DNA of 38,698 bases from Lachnospiraceae bacterium (GTDB lineage: Bacteria; Bacillota; Clostridia; Lachnospirales; Lachnospiraceae). Of the stretch, positions 26,423-37,400 are shown piece by piece (within the stretch, counting starts at the first letter, position 1; each line of letters opens with the position of its first letter). The DNA lies in assembly GCA_031272185.1 (NCBI GenBank), contig JAISUG010000107.1:1-38698 (forward strand), written 5' to 3'. The notes under the pieces were generated by a model. It ran no database searches, was not told the DNA's origin, and was given only the letters and a program-made list of their open reading frames with translations. The position numbers and the translations under genes are program-made.

Positions 26423-26589
26423 TCATTCGGATGGGTTCGCCGAAGCAGAAAAACACGTTTGCGATGAAGTCAGACTCGGGTCCCTCGGTCGGTCATTCGG
26501 ATGGGTTCGCCGAGGAAGGAAAACACGTTTGCGATGAAGTCAGACTTGGCTCCCTCGGTTGCTCATTCGGATGGGTTCGCCGAGGAAGG
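26423..26589. repeat. 70-bp tandem repeat copying the LysR 3' end
   Basis: Units start with TCATTCGGATGGGTTCGCCG at 26423, 26493 and 26563. The first two are complete and differ at about 7 of 70 positions; the third covers the last codons of the LysR gene, including its stop. Each unit therefore contains a copy of the coding end (SSANPSE and stop) plus about 43 bp of downstream DNA. Confidence 0.85.
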
Positions 26590-27474
26590 CCGCCGCGCCT
26601 TGAAATACTTCATAAACACCGACGCGGCGCCCAACAGCTTCTTCTTTTTGAGGTACAGCAGGTGTATGTGGTACGGGATCCGGGGCTCTATGTCCACGAT
26701 GGCCACCGCGGAGTTGGTGGCAGGTATCTGCAGCCTGTTCATCAGCGCGACGCCTATCTCCTGCCCCACCAGCTTCACGATGGTGGAGGAGAAACTGCTG
26801 GTGGTCACCACGGCGGGGTCGAACCCGGCAGCCTTGCACAGCGCCACGATCTTGTCGTTGTCGTACTTGCTCACGATGGGGTCTTCCTTGTGAAAGATGA
26901 ATTTCTCGTCTTTCAGCTGGGCCAGAGCCACCTTCCTCTCCCCCGCCAGCCGGTGCTTCGCGGGCAAGATAACCGCCATGCTGTCGGATTTGTAAAATAT
27001 CTTGCCCAGCTCCGGGTTGTCGGCGCCGTCACCCGACAGGAACACGAAATCGCATTTGTTTTGCAGGAGCAGGTCCAGCGGGTTGAAGCTCTCCACCATG
27101 TTCAGCGAGATGTAGGGGTTGCGTTTGTAGAACCCTGCCAGGAGCTCGGCGATGCCATACTGCCCCATCAGCGGCGTGTACGCTATGGTGAGGCGGTTGC
27201 TGCTGGACACTTTGAGCGCATTGATGCTGCTGGTCGCCTCGACGTAAAGCAGCAGTATCTGCTTGGCATACTGGTAAAAAGCCGTGGAGTATTCATTGGG
27301 CCTGACGCGTCTGGTCGAACGGTCAAACAGCTCCACCTGGAGCTCCTCCTCCAGCTTTTTGATGTGCTTCGTCAGCGATGACTGGGAAATGTGCATGGCT
27401 TCCGCCGTCTCGAAAAAACTCAGGTTCTCCACGAGCGTCACAAATTCCCGCAAAGTCGAGATGTCCAAGCGCAT
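26563..27474 (-). CDS. LysR-family transcriptional regulator
   Basis: DNA-binding regulator of 303 residues. The N-terminal winged helix is typical (LREFVTLVENLSFFETAEAM, then SQSSLTKHIKKLEEEL), followed by the two-lobe effector domain (YTPLMGQYGIAELLAGFY, DFVFLSGDG). The effector is unknown. It stands between the small membrane peptide gene and the MATE gene on the same strand. Two palindromes with LysR features lie upstream of the MATE gene and of the importer operon, making these its likely targets. The last codons have been copied into a 70-bp tandem repeat downstream. Only a weak AGAAGG site precedes the ATG. Confidence 0.92.
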   Translation of the reverse strand: MRLDISTLREFVTLVENLSFFETAEAMHISQSSLTKHIKKLEEELQVELFDRSTRRVRPNEYSTAFYQYAKQILLLYVEATSSINALKVSSSNRLTIAYTPLMGQYGIAELLAGFYKRNPYISLNMVESFNPLDLLLQNKCDFVFLSGDGADNPELGKIFYKSDSMAVILPAKHRLAGERKVALAQLKDEKFIFHKEDPIVSKYDNDKIVALCKAAGFDPAVVTTSSFSSTIVKLVGQEIGVALMNRLQIPATNSAVAIVDIEPRIPYHIHLLYLKKKKLLGAASVFMKYFKARRPSSANPSE

Positions 27475-27480
27475 TACCTT

Positions 27481-27582
27481 CTTTCTTCCGGGCCGCCTGC
27501 AAACCCTACATCTTCTTTCCCGGCCGCCTGTCCGCCACTAAGTCTTCTTTCTTCCGGGCCGCCTGCAAACCCCTACATCTTC
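27481..27582. repeat. Tandem duplication, period 66 bp with a 33-bp sub-period
   Basis: CTTTCTTCCGGGCCGCCTGC followed by AAACCC is found at 27481 and 27547, with a shorter related unit (CTTTCCCGGCCGCCTG) near 27515. The second copy runs into the stop codon of the small membrane peptide gene. Confidence 0.7.
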
Positions 27583-27686
27583 TCCACCGCCTCAAACTCG
27601 GCCACGTTCTCTTTGTCCGGCTGCCCGGTCACGAGCAACACCACCACTATGAGGATGCACATGATCAAAGCCGTGTTCATACCCAT
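27573..27686 (-). CDS. Small membrane peptide, 37 residues, function unknown
   Basis: Short gene with a perfect ribosome site: AAAGGAGG seven bases before the ATG at 27684-27686. The peptide starts MGMNTALIMCILIVVVLLVT, one membrane segment with the N-terminus probably outside or inside short, then a charged, acidic tail QPDKENVAEFEAVEKM. It lies about 120 bp downstream of nifJ on the same strand, so it may be co-transcribed with it. I do not recognise a family. It could be a small regulatory membrane peptide, or the remnant of the first helix of a lost transporter, but the fine ribosome site argues that it is expressed. Confidence 0.65.
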   Translation of the reverse strand: MGMNTALIMCILIVVVLLVTGQPDKENVAEFEAVEKM

Positions 27687-27730
27687 ACTCTTCCCTCCTT
27701 TGTTTGCTGAAAGCAGCCGCCAGAAACACG

Positions 27731-27807
27731 CACAGACCCCCGGGCCGTGGACATATCGCCCAAGCCCGGGGGCAACGGATCAGGTCACCTCAAATGCACA
27801 GACCCCC
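27731..27807. repeat. Short duplication, period 66 bp, after nifJ
   Basis: CACAGACCCCC occurs at 27731 and 27797, the second just downstream of the nifJ stop. It resembles the other intergenic duplications but is shorter. Confidence 0.4.
27737..27772. other. Intercistronic hairpin between nifJ and the small gene
   Basis: Perfect 9-bp arms CCCCCGGGC and GCCCGGGGG with an 18-bp loop. No U-run follows on the minus strand, so it is more likely an mRNA-stabilising or partial-termination structure than a full terminator. Confidence 0.5.
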
Positions 27808-27808
27808 A

Positions 27809-30800
27809 TCACCCATTGTACAGCGCGTCCAGCCGGGTCAGGTACTCGTACCTGGCCTTGGCGTTTGCCTCGTTCTTGGCGAAGAGGTCCTTCGCGCGCT
27901 CCGGGTTCTTCAGGGCCAGGGAGGAGTAGCGCACCTCGCCCTTGAGGAATGCCTCGTAGTCGCCGGTGGGCGCCTTGGAGTCCATGGAGAAACGCTTCTC
28001 GGCCGCCGGGTTGAAGCGGAAGTTGTGCCAATACCCCGCCTCCACCGCCAGCTTCTCCTCGGTCTGCGCCTTGCTCATGCCCAGCTTGATGCCGTGGTTG
28101 ATGCAGGGCGCATAGGCGATGACGATGGACGGGCCCGGGTAGGCCTCCGCCTCGCACAGCGCCTTCACCGTCTGGGCGTAGTCCGCGCCCATGGCCACCT
28201 GGGCCACATACACGTAGCCGTAGCTCATGGCGATGGACGCCAGGTCCTTCTTCTTCACGTCCTTGCCGCCCGCCGCGAACTGGGCGATGGCCCCGGTGGG
28301 CGTGGCCTTGGATGACTGGCCGCCGGTGTTGGAGTAGACCTCGGTGTCAAACACCAGGATGTTCACATTCTGCCCGCTGGCTATCACGTGGTCCAGGCCG
28401 CCGAACCCGATGTCGTATGCCCACCCGTCGCCGCCAAATATCCAGAACGACTTCTTGGCCAGGTAGTCCTCGCCTTTCAGGATCTCCCGGGCGGCGGTGC
28501 AGCTGGGGCAGTTGCACCATTTGTGCTCCTTGTCCCAGAGGTGCTCGAAAGGCTTCCCGACGAAGAAAGACTCATCCAGGTCAGTGCCGTCCTTGAGCGC
28601 GGCTATGTACTCTTTGGTGGCGGCGGCGTTGGCCGCGCCGTCGTCAAATGTCTCCAGCCATTTCTTGCCCGTCTCCACGATGGGCGCATACACATGGTCG
28701 CCGGCTATGAGCTCCTGGGTGAGGCGTTTCAGGCGGTCCCGGATGGCTTTGTTGGCCAGGCTCATCCCCAGGCCGAACTCCGCGTTGTCCTCGAACAGGG
28801 AGTTGTCCCAAGCGGGGCCGTGCCCGTCGGCGTTGCGGGTGTATGGCGTGGAGGGCGAGGAGTTGCCCCAGATGGAGGAGCAGCCCGTGGCGTTGGCGAT
28901 GTACATCCTGTCGCCGAAGAGCTGTGTGGCCAGCTTCGCATAGGGCGTCTCGCCGCAGCCCGCGCATGCGCCGGAGAATTCCAGCAGCGGCTGTTTGAAC
29001 TGGCTGCCCTTGACCGTGCTCTCCTTGAACTTCGCCACCACGTCCTCCTTCACCGGGAGGGTGCGGGCGTAGTCGAAATACGCCTGGCGGCCTGTGTTGT
29101 CCTCGAACTTGCCCATGACCAGGGCCTTTTCGCCCTTCTTGCCCGGGCAGACATTGGCGCAGGAACCGCAGCCCGTGCAGTCGTAGGCGCTCACCGTCAT
29201 GGAGAACTTGTAGCCGTCCATCCCCAGCATCGGCAGCGTGTCCATCCCCGCAGGGGCTTTCGCCGCCTCGTCCGGGGTGAGGGCCGCGGGCCTGATCACC
29301 GCATGGGGGCACACATAGGAGCAGAAATTGCACTGGATGCAGTTTTCCGGGTTCCACACAGGGATGTCCACGGCGATGCCCCGCTTCTCGTATGCGGAGG
29401 CGCCGCTGGGGGTGGAGCCGTCCACGTAGTCCAGGAACGCCGAAACCGGCAGGGAATTGCCCTCCTGGGCGTTGATCTTCGCCTGGACATTGTTCACGAA
29501 AGACACCACGTCGGCCGGGCCTGCGTCCGCATGGGCCATCTCCAGCCCCTCGTCGGCGGCGCCTTTCCAGCTTTCCGGCACCTCGACTTTCACGAACTGC
29601 TTCGCGCCCGCGTCGATGGCGGCGCAGTTCTTGTTCACCACGTCCTCGCCTTTCAGGCCGTAGGTCTCCCGGACCGCCTCCTTCATGAGCTCGTTGGCCG
29701 TCTCGGAGGGTATGATCTTCGCCAGCTCGAAGAACGCCGACTGGAGGATGGTGTTGATGCGGGTGGGGCCCATCCCCGTCTCGATGCCGATCTTCACGCC
29801 GTCGATGGTGTAGAAATTGATCTTGTGCTCGTAGATGTAGCGCTTCACCTGGCCGGGGAGGTGCTTCTCCAGGCCTGCCGCGTCCCAGGAGCAGTTGAGC
29901 AGGAAGGTGCCCCCGTCCACCACCTCCTGGACCATGTTGTACTTGCGGATGTATGAGGGGTTGTGGCACGCCACGAAGTTCGCCTGCCTGATGAGGTAGG
30001 TGGACTTGATGGGCTTGTGCCCGAAGCGCAGGTGGCTCATGGTGACGCCGCCGGACTTCTTGGAGTCATAGTCGAAATACGCCTGGGCGTACATGTCGGT
30101 GTTGTCGCCGATGATCTTGATGGAGTTCTTGTTCGCGCCCACGGTGCCGTCGGCGCCCAGCCCCCAGAACTTGCAGTTGGTGGTACCCTCCGGGGTGGTG
30201 ATGAGGGGTTTGCCCAGCTCCAGGGAGAGGTTGGTCACGTCGTCCACGATGCCGATGGTGAACACCGGCTTCGCCGTGTTCGCGTACACCGCCGCGATCT
30301 GGGTGGGGGTGGTGTCCTTGGAGCCCAGCCCGTAGCGCCCGGTGTAGACCGGCGTGGACTCGAACTTGCTGCCCTTGAGCGCCGTCACCACGTCCAGGTA
30401 CAGCGGCTCGCCCAGGGAACCCGGCTCCTTGGTCCGGTCCAGCACCGATATCTGCTTCACCGTCGCCGGTATGGCGTCCACGAAGGCGCCGGCGGCGAAT
30501 GGGCGGTAGAGGCGGACCTTCACCACGCCCACTTTCTGGCCCTTGCCCACCAGGTAGTCGATGGTCTCCTCGATGGTGTCGTTCACGGAGCCCATGGCCA
30601 CGATGATATGGGTGGCGTCGGGGGCCCCGTAGTAGTTGAAGAGTTTGTAGTCCGTGCCGATCTTGGCGTTGACTTTGTCCATGTAGCCCTGGACGATGGC
30701 GGGCAGCGCCGCGTATGAGGAGTTGCACGCCTCGCGCGCCTGGAAGAAGATGTCAGGGTTCTGGGCGGAGCCCCTCTGGCATGGGTGGTTGGGGTTGAGC

Positions 30801-31420
30801 GCGTGGTCCCGGAACGCCTTGATGGCGTCGTGGTCCACCATCTCGTCCAGGTCGTCGTAGTCCCATGTCTCGATCTTCTGGATCTCGTGGGAGGTGCGGA
30901 AACCGTCGAAGAAATTGATGAATGGCACCCGCCCCTTGATGGCGGACATGTGCGCCACGGGCGTCAGGTCCATGACCTCCTGGACGCTGGACTCGCACAG
31001 CATCGCCACGCCGGTCTGGCGGCAGGCGTACACGTCCGAGTGGTCCCCGAAGATGGACAGCGCATGGGAAGCCACCGCGCGGGCGGACACATTGAACACG
31101 CCGGGGAGCTGCTCGCCGGCGATCTTGTAGAGGTTCGGGATCATGAGCAGCAGGCCCTGGGAAGCGGTGTACGTGGTGGTCAGCGCGCCCGCGGCCAGCG
31201 ATCCGTGCACGGCGCCGGCGGCGCCCGCCTCGGACTGCATCTCCGTCACCTGAACCGTCTGCCCGAAGATATTCTTCAGCCCGTCGGTGGCCCACTCGTC
31301 CGTGGCCTCCGCCATGACCGAAGACGGGGTGATGGGGTAGATGGTCGCCACGTCGGTGAATGCGTAGGAAGCATGCGCCGCAGCATGGTTCCCGTCCATG
31401 GTCTTCATTTTTCTTGCCAT
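27809..31420 (-). CDS. nifJ: Pyruvate:ferredoxin (flavodoxin) oxidoreductase, single chain
   Basis: Oxidises pyruvate with CoA to acetyl-CoA and CO2, passing electrons to ferredoxin or flavodoxin; central enzyme of strict anaerobes. The 1203-residue chain has all domains in order: the pyrimidine-binding TPP domain (ATIYPITPSSVMAEATDEWA near the start), the transketolase C-like and gamma-type domains, two 4Fe-4S motifs near 690-760 (CIQCNFCSYVCP and CTGCGSCANVCP), a CAGCGETPYAKL cluster-binding segment, and the TPP pyrophosphate site near 1000 (GDGWAYDIGFGGLDHV, then SNTGGQSSKATP). The ATG at 31418-31420 has AGGAGG seven bases upstream; the open frame upstream lies in the leader. Its codon use is like a highly expressed gene. 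Confidence 0.97.
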   Translation of the reverse strand: MARKMKTMDGNHAAAHASYAFTDVATIYPITPSSVMAEATDEWATDGLKNIFGQTVQVTEMQSEAGAAGAVHGSLAAGALTTTYTASQGLLLMIPNLYKIAGEQLPGVFNVSARAVASHALSIFGDHSDVYACRQTGVAMLCESSVQEVMDLTPVAHMSAIKGRVPFINFFDGFRTSHEIQKIETWDYDDLDEMVDHDAIKAFRDHALNPNHPCQRGSAQNPDIFFQAREACNSSYAALPAIVQGYMDKVNAKIGTDYKLFNYYGAPDATHIIVAMGSVNDTIEETIDYLVGKGQKVGVVKVRLYRPFAAGAFVDAIPATVKQISVLDRTKEPGSLGEPLYLDVVTALKGSKFESTPVYTGRYGLGSKDTTPTQIAAVYANTAKPVFTIGIVDDVTNLSLELGKPLITTPEGTTNCKFWGLGADGTVGANKNSIKIIGDNTDMYAQAYFDYDSKKSGGVTMSHLRFGHKPIKSTYLIRQANFVACHNPSYIRKYNMVQEVVDGGTFLLNCSWDAAGLEKHLPGQVKRYIYEHKINFYTIDGVKIGIETGMGPTRINTILQSAFFELAKIIPSETANELMKEAVRETYGLKGEDVVNKNCAAIDAGAKQFVKVEVPESWKGAADEGLEMAHADAGPADVVSFVNNVQAKINAQEGNSLPVSAFLDYVDGSTPSGASAYEKRGIAVDIPVWNPENCIQCNFCSYVCPHAVIRPAALTPDEAAKAPAGMDTLPMLGMDGYKFSMTVSAYDCTGCGSCANVCPGKKGEKALVMGKFEDNTGRQAYFDYARTLPVKEDVVAKFKESTVKGSQFKQPLLEFSGACAGCGETPYAKLATQLFGDRMYIANATGCSSIWGNSSPSTPYTRNADGHGPAWDNSLFEDNAEFGLGMSLANKAIRDRLKRLTQELIAGDHVYAPIVETGKKWLETFDDGAANAAATKEYIAALKDGTDLDESFFVGKPFEHLWDKEHKWCNCPSCTAAREILKGEDYLAKKSFWIFGGDGWAYDIGFGGLDHVIASGQNVNILVFDTEVYSNTGGQSSKATPTGAIAQFAAGGKDVKKKDLASIAMSYGYVYVAQVAMGADYAQTVKALCEAEAYPGPSIVIAYAPCINHGIKLGMSKAQTEEKLAVEAGYWHNFRFNPAAEKRFSMDSKAPTGDYEAFLKGEVRYSSLALKNPERAKDLFAKNEANAKARYEYLTRLDALYNG

Positions 31421-34400
31421 TTGAACTCCTCCTGAGTGCGGGGTTGACTGGGGATGGCCCATCGTCCCTGGGCTATCCTCAGCCAATCCCTCTATGATAC
31501 TGCCGATGGTTCCCGTCGCCTGGCCGGCAAACCCCCTCCGCCGCAAAAACAATACAGCGCAAGGATTCCCCCGCCGGGCAGACACAACACAATGCACCTC
31601 TCCCAGAGCACGGCGTACAAACACCCGTACTATGCGGCCTGCCCCATCGGGGCCGGCTGCGGCTTTCCCTTGCAAGGCAGGGCGCACAGGCACTTACACC
31701 GCGCCCTTCGAACCAGGCGCAAATTCAGACCGCCACTATTATAGCAAGAAAATGGAAAACTGCAAAGGGAAATCATAGAAAAAAATGCACAAAGTTTGGG
31801 TGGGGGTACAGGCCACCCCCCGGCAAGCCGATGAGCCGCCGTGGCCCGCCGCGTCGGGAAAAGCTACACCGTGGAAGAATTCGCCCGCACCAGGTATAAA
31901 ACATGCAAGCGGCCACAAACTGTACTTCTACTCCAATGCTTCCCGCACAGACAGCGCCTCCCGCATGGAGATCGATTTTTTGGTGGCAAAGGGTAATACC
32001 GGCAGCCGCCACAACATCTCACCTTTGACGCCCGTTTGTTCCCGAAGCAAATTTCCCTGTCGGCCTGTCGCCGATGTTGATCGTCCTGTCCGCCTGCCAC
32101 GGCCCTACTCCCGCTCTTTGAGCACTTCCACCATGTCCAGTTTGCGCACCTGGGCTTTGGTGCTTTGGTTGGACCAGGCGATGGCGGCGCAGATGCATGC
32201 AAACCCCAGGGCGTACTGCCACGGGCGTATGCCGGTGGGCAGGGTGAACTGCTCCATGACGACGACCCTGGCGAACACCACTTTCAGTACCCGCGCGAAA
32301 GGGAGCCCCAATGCGGCGCCGCACAGCCCCAGCAGCCAGTATTCGTAGGACATGATCCCCGCCACCTCCCCCACCGTAAACCCCAGCACCCGCAGCGTGG
32401 CATACTCCCGCTTGCGTTCCATCAGGGAAATGGATGCGGTGTTGTAGGCGATGGCGAAGGCCACCGCGATGCCCATCACCAGCAAGACGTTCCCCAGGGA
32501 GCGGTAGGGCCCCACCATCTCGTCCATAAGCTGACGGGTGTAGGCCTGGTCGCGCAGGCCGGTGATGTTTGCGCCCTCTTTGGCGGCCTTGTTCACCGCC
32601 GCGAAGTCATCCGCCGTAAAGACCACCCCGGTGATGGCGTCCCCCATCCCCAGCACCTGCGCCATGTACCCCCGCTCCATGTAGGCGCCCTCCCCGAAGC
32701 TGATGGTCATCACCCCCCGCACCACCAGGCCGTAAGCGCCTGCGCGCTCGCCCACATCCACACGCACCAGGTCGCCCACATCCGCTTCCAGGTCCTCGGC
32801 CAGGCGGCTGCTAAGGATGATGCCGTCCGTCGGCGGCTCATACACCCGATGGGTGTCCGAGTCGTATAGCCTGTAGAGCCGCCCGTCCGCTTCCAGCCCC
32901 GTCACCAGGACGTCTTTGCTGCGGTGCCCGTGGCTAAGCGTCAGCGGCAGTTCCAATAGACCTTCCGCCCCGGTGACTCCGGAAAGGCGCAGCACTTCCG
33001 TCACCGCGGCCTTGGCATCCATCGGCGCCCCGAAGCCCATCCGCCCGTCAAATACCTGCATCTGGGTGAACTGGGACAGGATGATGTCGTCCATCATGGA
33101 AGCGAAGGAACCCATGAACACCAGGAGCCCATAGGAAAACATCATCCCCACCAGGATGAAAGCGCTGCGCAGCTTGTTGCGCACCATGGAGCGCCACGCC
33201 ATGCGCCGGGGCGGGGAGAGCCACGCCATGCGCCGGGGCGGGGAAATCCACGCCACGCCACGCCCCGGGGAGGGCCGCCCCCGCTCCCCTTCGCGGTCCG
33301 CCCTGGGCATCTTCCTATCCGGGGACCTGGGCGCCGCCGGGCGCATCGCCGGGGCAGGGTCCAGCGACGCCACGCCCCAGGCGCCAGACATGGACCCCAG
33401 CGCACCGCCGGCGACGGCAGCCGCCACCCCCCGCAGGGCAAACTCCGCCACCCCCACCGGAACCAGGTTCGGCATCTGGAAGAAGTAGTTGTACAGTTCC
33501 AGCATGAAAGTGCAAAACCAGTACCCCAGCCCCGCGCCCAGCAGACCGCCGCAAAGCCCGGTGACGGCGCCATACATCCCGTAGTGCGCGACCAGGGCCA
33601 CGCTGCCGTAGCCAAACGCTTTCATCATGCCTATCTGTGGCCGTTCTTGCTCCGCGATGCGCTTGAGCATCAAGAACAGGATGAAAAATGCGATGACGAC
33701 GAACGCGAGGGGGATGGAATTGCCCATGGTGACCAGCTCGTTGATCTCCGATTCCAGCATCGCATTGCTCAGCTGGTCTTTGATAGGCGTCAGCCGTGGG
33801 TTGCCGAAAGGCTGAAGCGCCACCTCCAGGTCCGCCTTGACGTCATCATATGCCACGCCATCCCCGAAGCGGAAAGACAGCTCATTGTAATACCCCGGCA
33901 TCCCCAGCAGGCTTTGCAGCACCCCCACCGATACCACGGCCACGTTGAATGACCCCTCGTCCGGCAGCAGCGCGCCCTGCTCGTCGATGACGTAGGTGTA
34001 CTCCGGCGTCATGAACGTCCCTGCGATGCGCAGCTTCACCAGGCGGTTATGTACGATGAGCGACAATGTGTCCCCCACGTCTATGTCGTGGGCGTCCAAA
34101 AACCCCTGCCCCACCAGGATCTCGTCGTCCTGGACGATGTCATGTCCGGACTTCACGCTGTAGCGGTTGAGGCCGGCCAGGCGCGCCGCGCCGCCCCCGT
34201 CATCAGAGGCAATACCCTGCCCCGCTTCGGCATCGTTACCGCCGTCATCGTTATCCCCGGTGTTTATCGCGGTACCGGCACCTTCGGTACCGGCACCTTC
34301 GGTACCGGCGGGCGATGACTGACCTGGCCGGCCGCCGGCCGCATTTCCTTGCAGGGCCCCGCTGGGCGCCATCCCGGATGCACCTCTCTCCTTGGGGTAA

Positions 34401-37400
34401 CCCAGGAGCCGCAGGCGCACGATGCGCTCCCCCTCCATGTCCACCCGGCACTCGTATACCACCCGGCCCATGGCCTCCTCGACACCCTCCAGCCGGAACG
34501 CATCCACCTGCCCCTGGGAGGCCGCCGTCACCGATGCGAAGCAGTCCGCCAATGCGCTGCCCACGTAAAAAGCGTCCTTCGCTTCATACATGGACCGCCC
34601 CGACGCACCGAACCCCACGTAAAGCATCACCCCCAGCGCAATCAGGAGCGTGCAGGCGAAATACGTCTTTTTGTACCTCCACATGGAGCGCAATGCCTTC
34701 TTGAGGAGCGTCATCCGATTCCCCTATAGTAGTTGCTTATTGCTAACCTTGCGCCCGAGTTATCCAATGCTAACTCATTGTTACATCATATCATGCTTTC
34801 CACAAAAAAACAAGGGGGCAAGCATATATGCGCCCACCCCGAACAAAGGCCCCACCATACTGCGTGTCCCGTTGCAGGTCACTCCGCCGCAGTGCAAGGC
34901 CAATCGGCTGTATAGTGAGTGACCTGTAACCAGGAACCCCCTGTGCCCTACCCCTCGATCAGTGCCACGGGCCTGGCCCAGCCCGCGCTGGCGCCCTTCA
35001 CCTTCACCGGGAACCCGATGAACCGGAACCCGTAGGGCGGCAGCAGTTCCAGGTTCGCCAGTTTCTCGTAATGGCAGTACACGCACTCCCGCCCCGCCTT
35101 GTGGCCCTCCCACAAAAGCGCTGTGTCCTTCGTTTCGTTGTAATGCTTGGCGATGTGCTTAAGCGGCGCGTCCCAGCTCCAGGCGTCCGTGCCCACCACG
35201 TGGATGCCCTGCCTGCACAGCCACAGGGTGGCCTCCCGCCCCACGCCGCACCCATTGTCCAAGAACTCCGCGGTCCCCCAATACTCCCTGGCGTTGGTGT
35301 GCACCAGCACGATGTCGAAAGGCTTCAGGCGGTACCCCACCCCCTCGAAATACCTCCGGAAATCATCCGGCGTGCACACGTAGCCGCTGGGCTTGTCAGA
35401 AAAGTCCACCATCACGCCGTCGCCCATGCACCATTCCAAAGGCACCTCGTCTATGGTCCAGGCCCGCTGCCCCAGGTTCATGGTGGGGTGGTAATGGTAT
35501 GGCGCGTCCAGGTGCGTCCCCGTGTGGGTGGACAGGCGCATGTCCTCCACCGCCCACCCCGCGCCATCCGGCAGGTCGGCTTTCGTCGCACCGGGGAAAA
35601 AGGGCAGCATGGACTCCACGCCCGCCATGTGGTCCTGGTAGTCGATTTTCGCCCTGGATGGCAATGGGTCCACAGGCAGGTTGTCCGCTATTTCCGTACT
35701 CAGATCGATGATTTTCATATGCTCACTCCTCTTGCGCCTCTTGCTTGTCACTTATGCCCCACCGCCGCCCCGCTTCCCCCTCTCGCCCGCACACATGGTT
35801 CACCGCACTGGAAATCGGCAGCCCGTTTTGGATGCCGCGTATGCACTTCAGGCATGAGATGCATCGTCGGATCTCACTGTCGCGCCCATCCCTGGCCTTC
35901 GCGGCCCACTCCGGGTCGGCGATGTGGCACCTGGCCGACCCCACGAAGTCGAGCTGCCCCTGGGCCAGCAGCTCCTCCGCAAATGCGGGGTCCCGCACCG
36001 GCGCCACTGAAACCACCGGTATGCCCACCAACTCCTTCACCGCAGCGCCCAGGTGCTTGCGCCAGCCCTGTGGGAAAGAAGCCGGCTCCAGGCTCTGGCG
36101 GCCCGGGCACCCCGCCCCGGCGCAGGTCACGTCGATGGCGTGGACGCCCATGGCTTCCAGATCTTGGCAAATTTTCACCCCTTCGTCCAGGTGGTACCCC
36201 CGTTCCCCCATGTAGTCCTCCACGGAAATGCGCACCAGCAGCGGGAAATCCCGCCCGCATTTTGCCTGCACGTCCGCCACGACCTCTTTCAGGAACCGCA
36301 TGCGGTTCCCGTGGCCCCCTCCGTATTCGTCGGTACGCTTGTTGAAAAGCGGCGTCAGGAACTGGTGCAACAGGTAGAAATGCGCCCCGTGGATCTCCAC
36401 GCCATCCGCACCCGCCTCCTGCACGCGTCTGGCCGCATCGCCGAAATCATTGACGATGGAGCGGATCTGCCCCGTGTCCAATGTGTCCACCGCCTGGTCA
36501 GACATAAGCGACGGCAGGCCGCTGGCCGAGACGGGCCTCCTACCCCCCAAAAGCCCCGGGTGGGTCACATTTCCCGGGTGGTGGAGCTGCAAAAACAGCC
36601 TGCACCCATAGGGGCGGAGCCTATCGGCCAGCTTGCGTATCTCCCCGATGTGGCGGTCGCCGGTGGCGCAGAGCTGGTGCGCGTTCATCACGCCCGTTTC
36701 CTCGTTGACCCGCACCACCTCGGTGACGATGGCGCCCACCCCGCCCCGTGCCCTGGCCTCGTAGTACGCCAGCAGCCCCTCGGTGACCACGCCGCCCTCT
36801 TCGCACAGGGCGCACCCCGCGGCAGTCATGAACACCCGGTTCTTTAACGTGAGCCCCCCGATCTCCCCGCCAGAAAACAGCCTCTCGTATGCCATCTTCA
36901 TTCTTCCCTCGTCCACCTTGGGCTTGATGTTTCTGCCATGCGCCTGCCCGGTAACCCCCCCACATGCCATCATGGCGTCGCCGTCAACCCGTCGCTGACG
37001 TTCCCAGGAACACGCACGATCCGTGCCGACCACCCTGGGCATCCATGTCACCATCCATCCGCCAGCTGCCGTTCCCCGGAACATGCATGATCCGTGCCGA
37101 CCACCCTGGGCATCCATGTCACCATCCATCCGCCCGCTGCCGTTCCCCGGAACATGACCCAGGCAGGCGCTCCGTATTTCCCATCAGCCCTACGCCCCCT
37201 CCGGCTCCTGGACTTTCTTCGTGTTGATGAGCAACAGCACCGCCGTGGCCGCCAGGCACATGATCCCGAACGCCGCATAGGTGTTGATGTACCCGCCCAG
37301 GTTTTTCACGCCCCAGGCCACCATGGCATAGCAGAAGCTGCGCAGGAGGAAAATCCCCGGGAATATGATGCGGTTCACGGAAATGAAGCTGTCGCGCCCG

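Larger units (their letters stand above)
26248..26562. other. Gap between MATE and LysR genes
   Basis: This 315-bp gap holds the MATE promoter and operator (26286-26353) and the 70-bp tandem repeat array (26423-26562) that starts in the 3' end of the LysR gene. No further gene is supported. Confidence 0.65.
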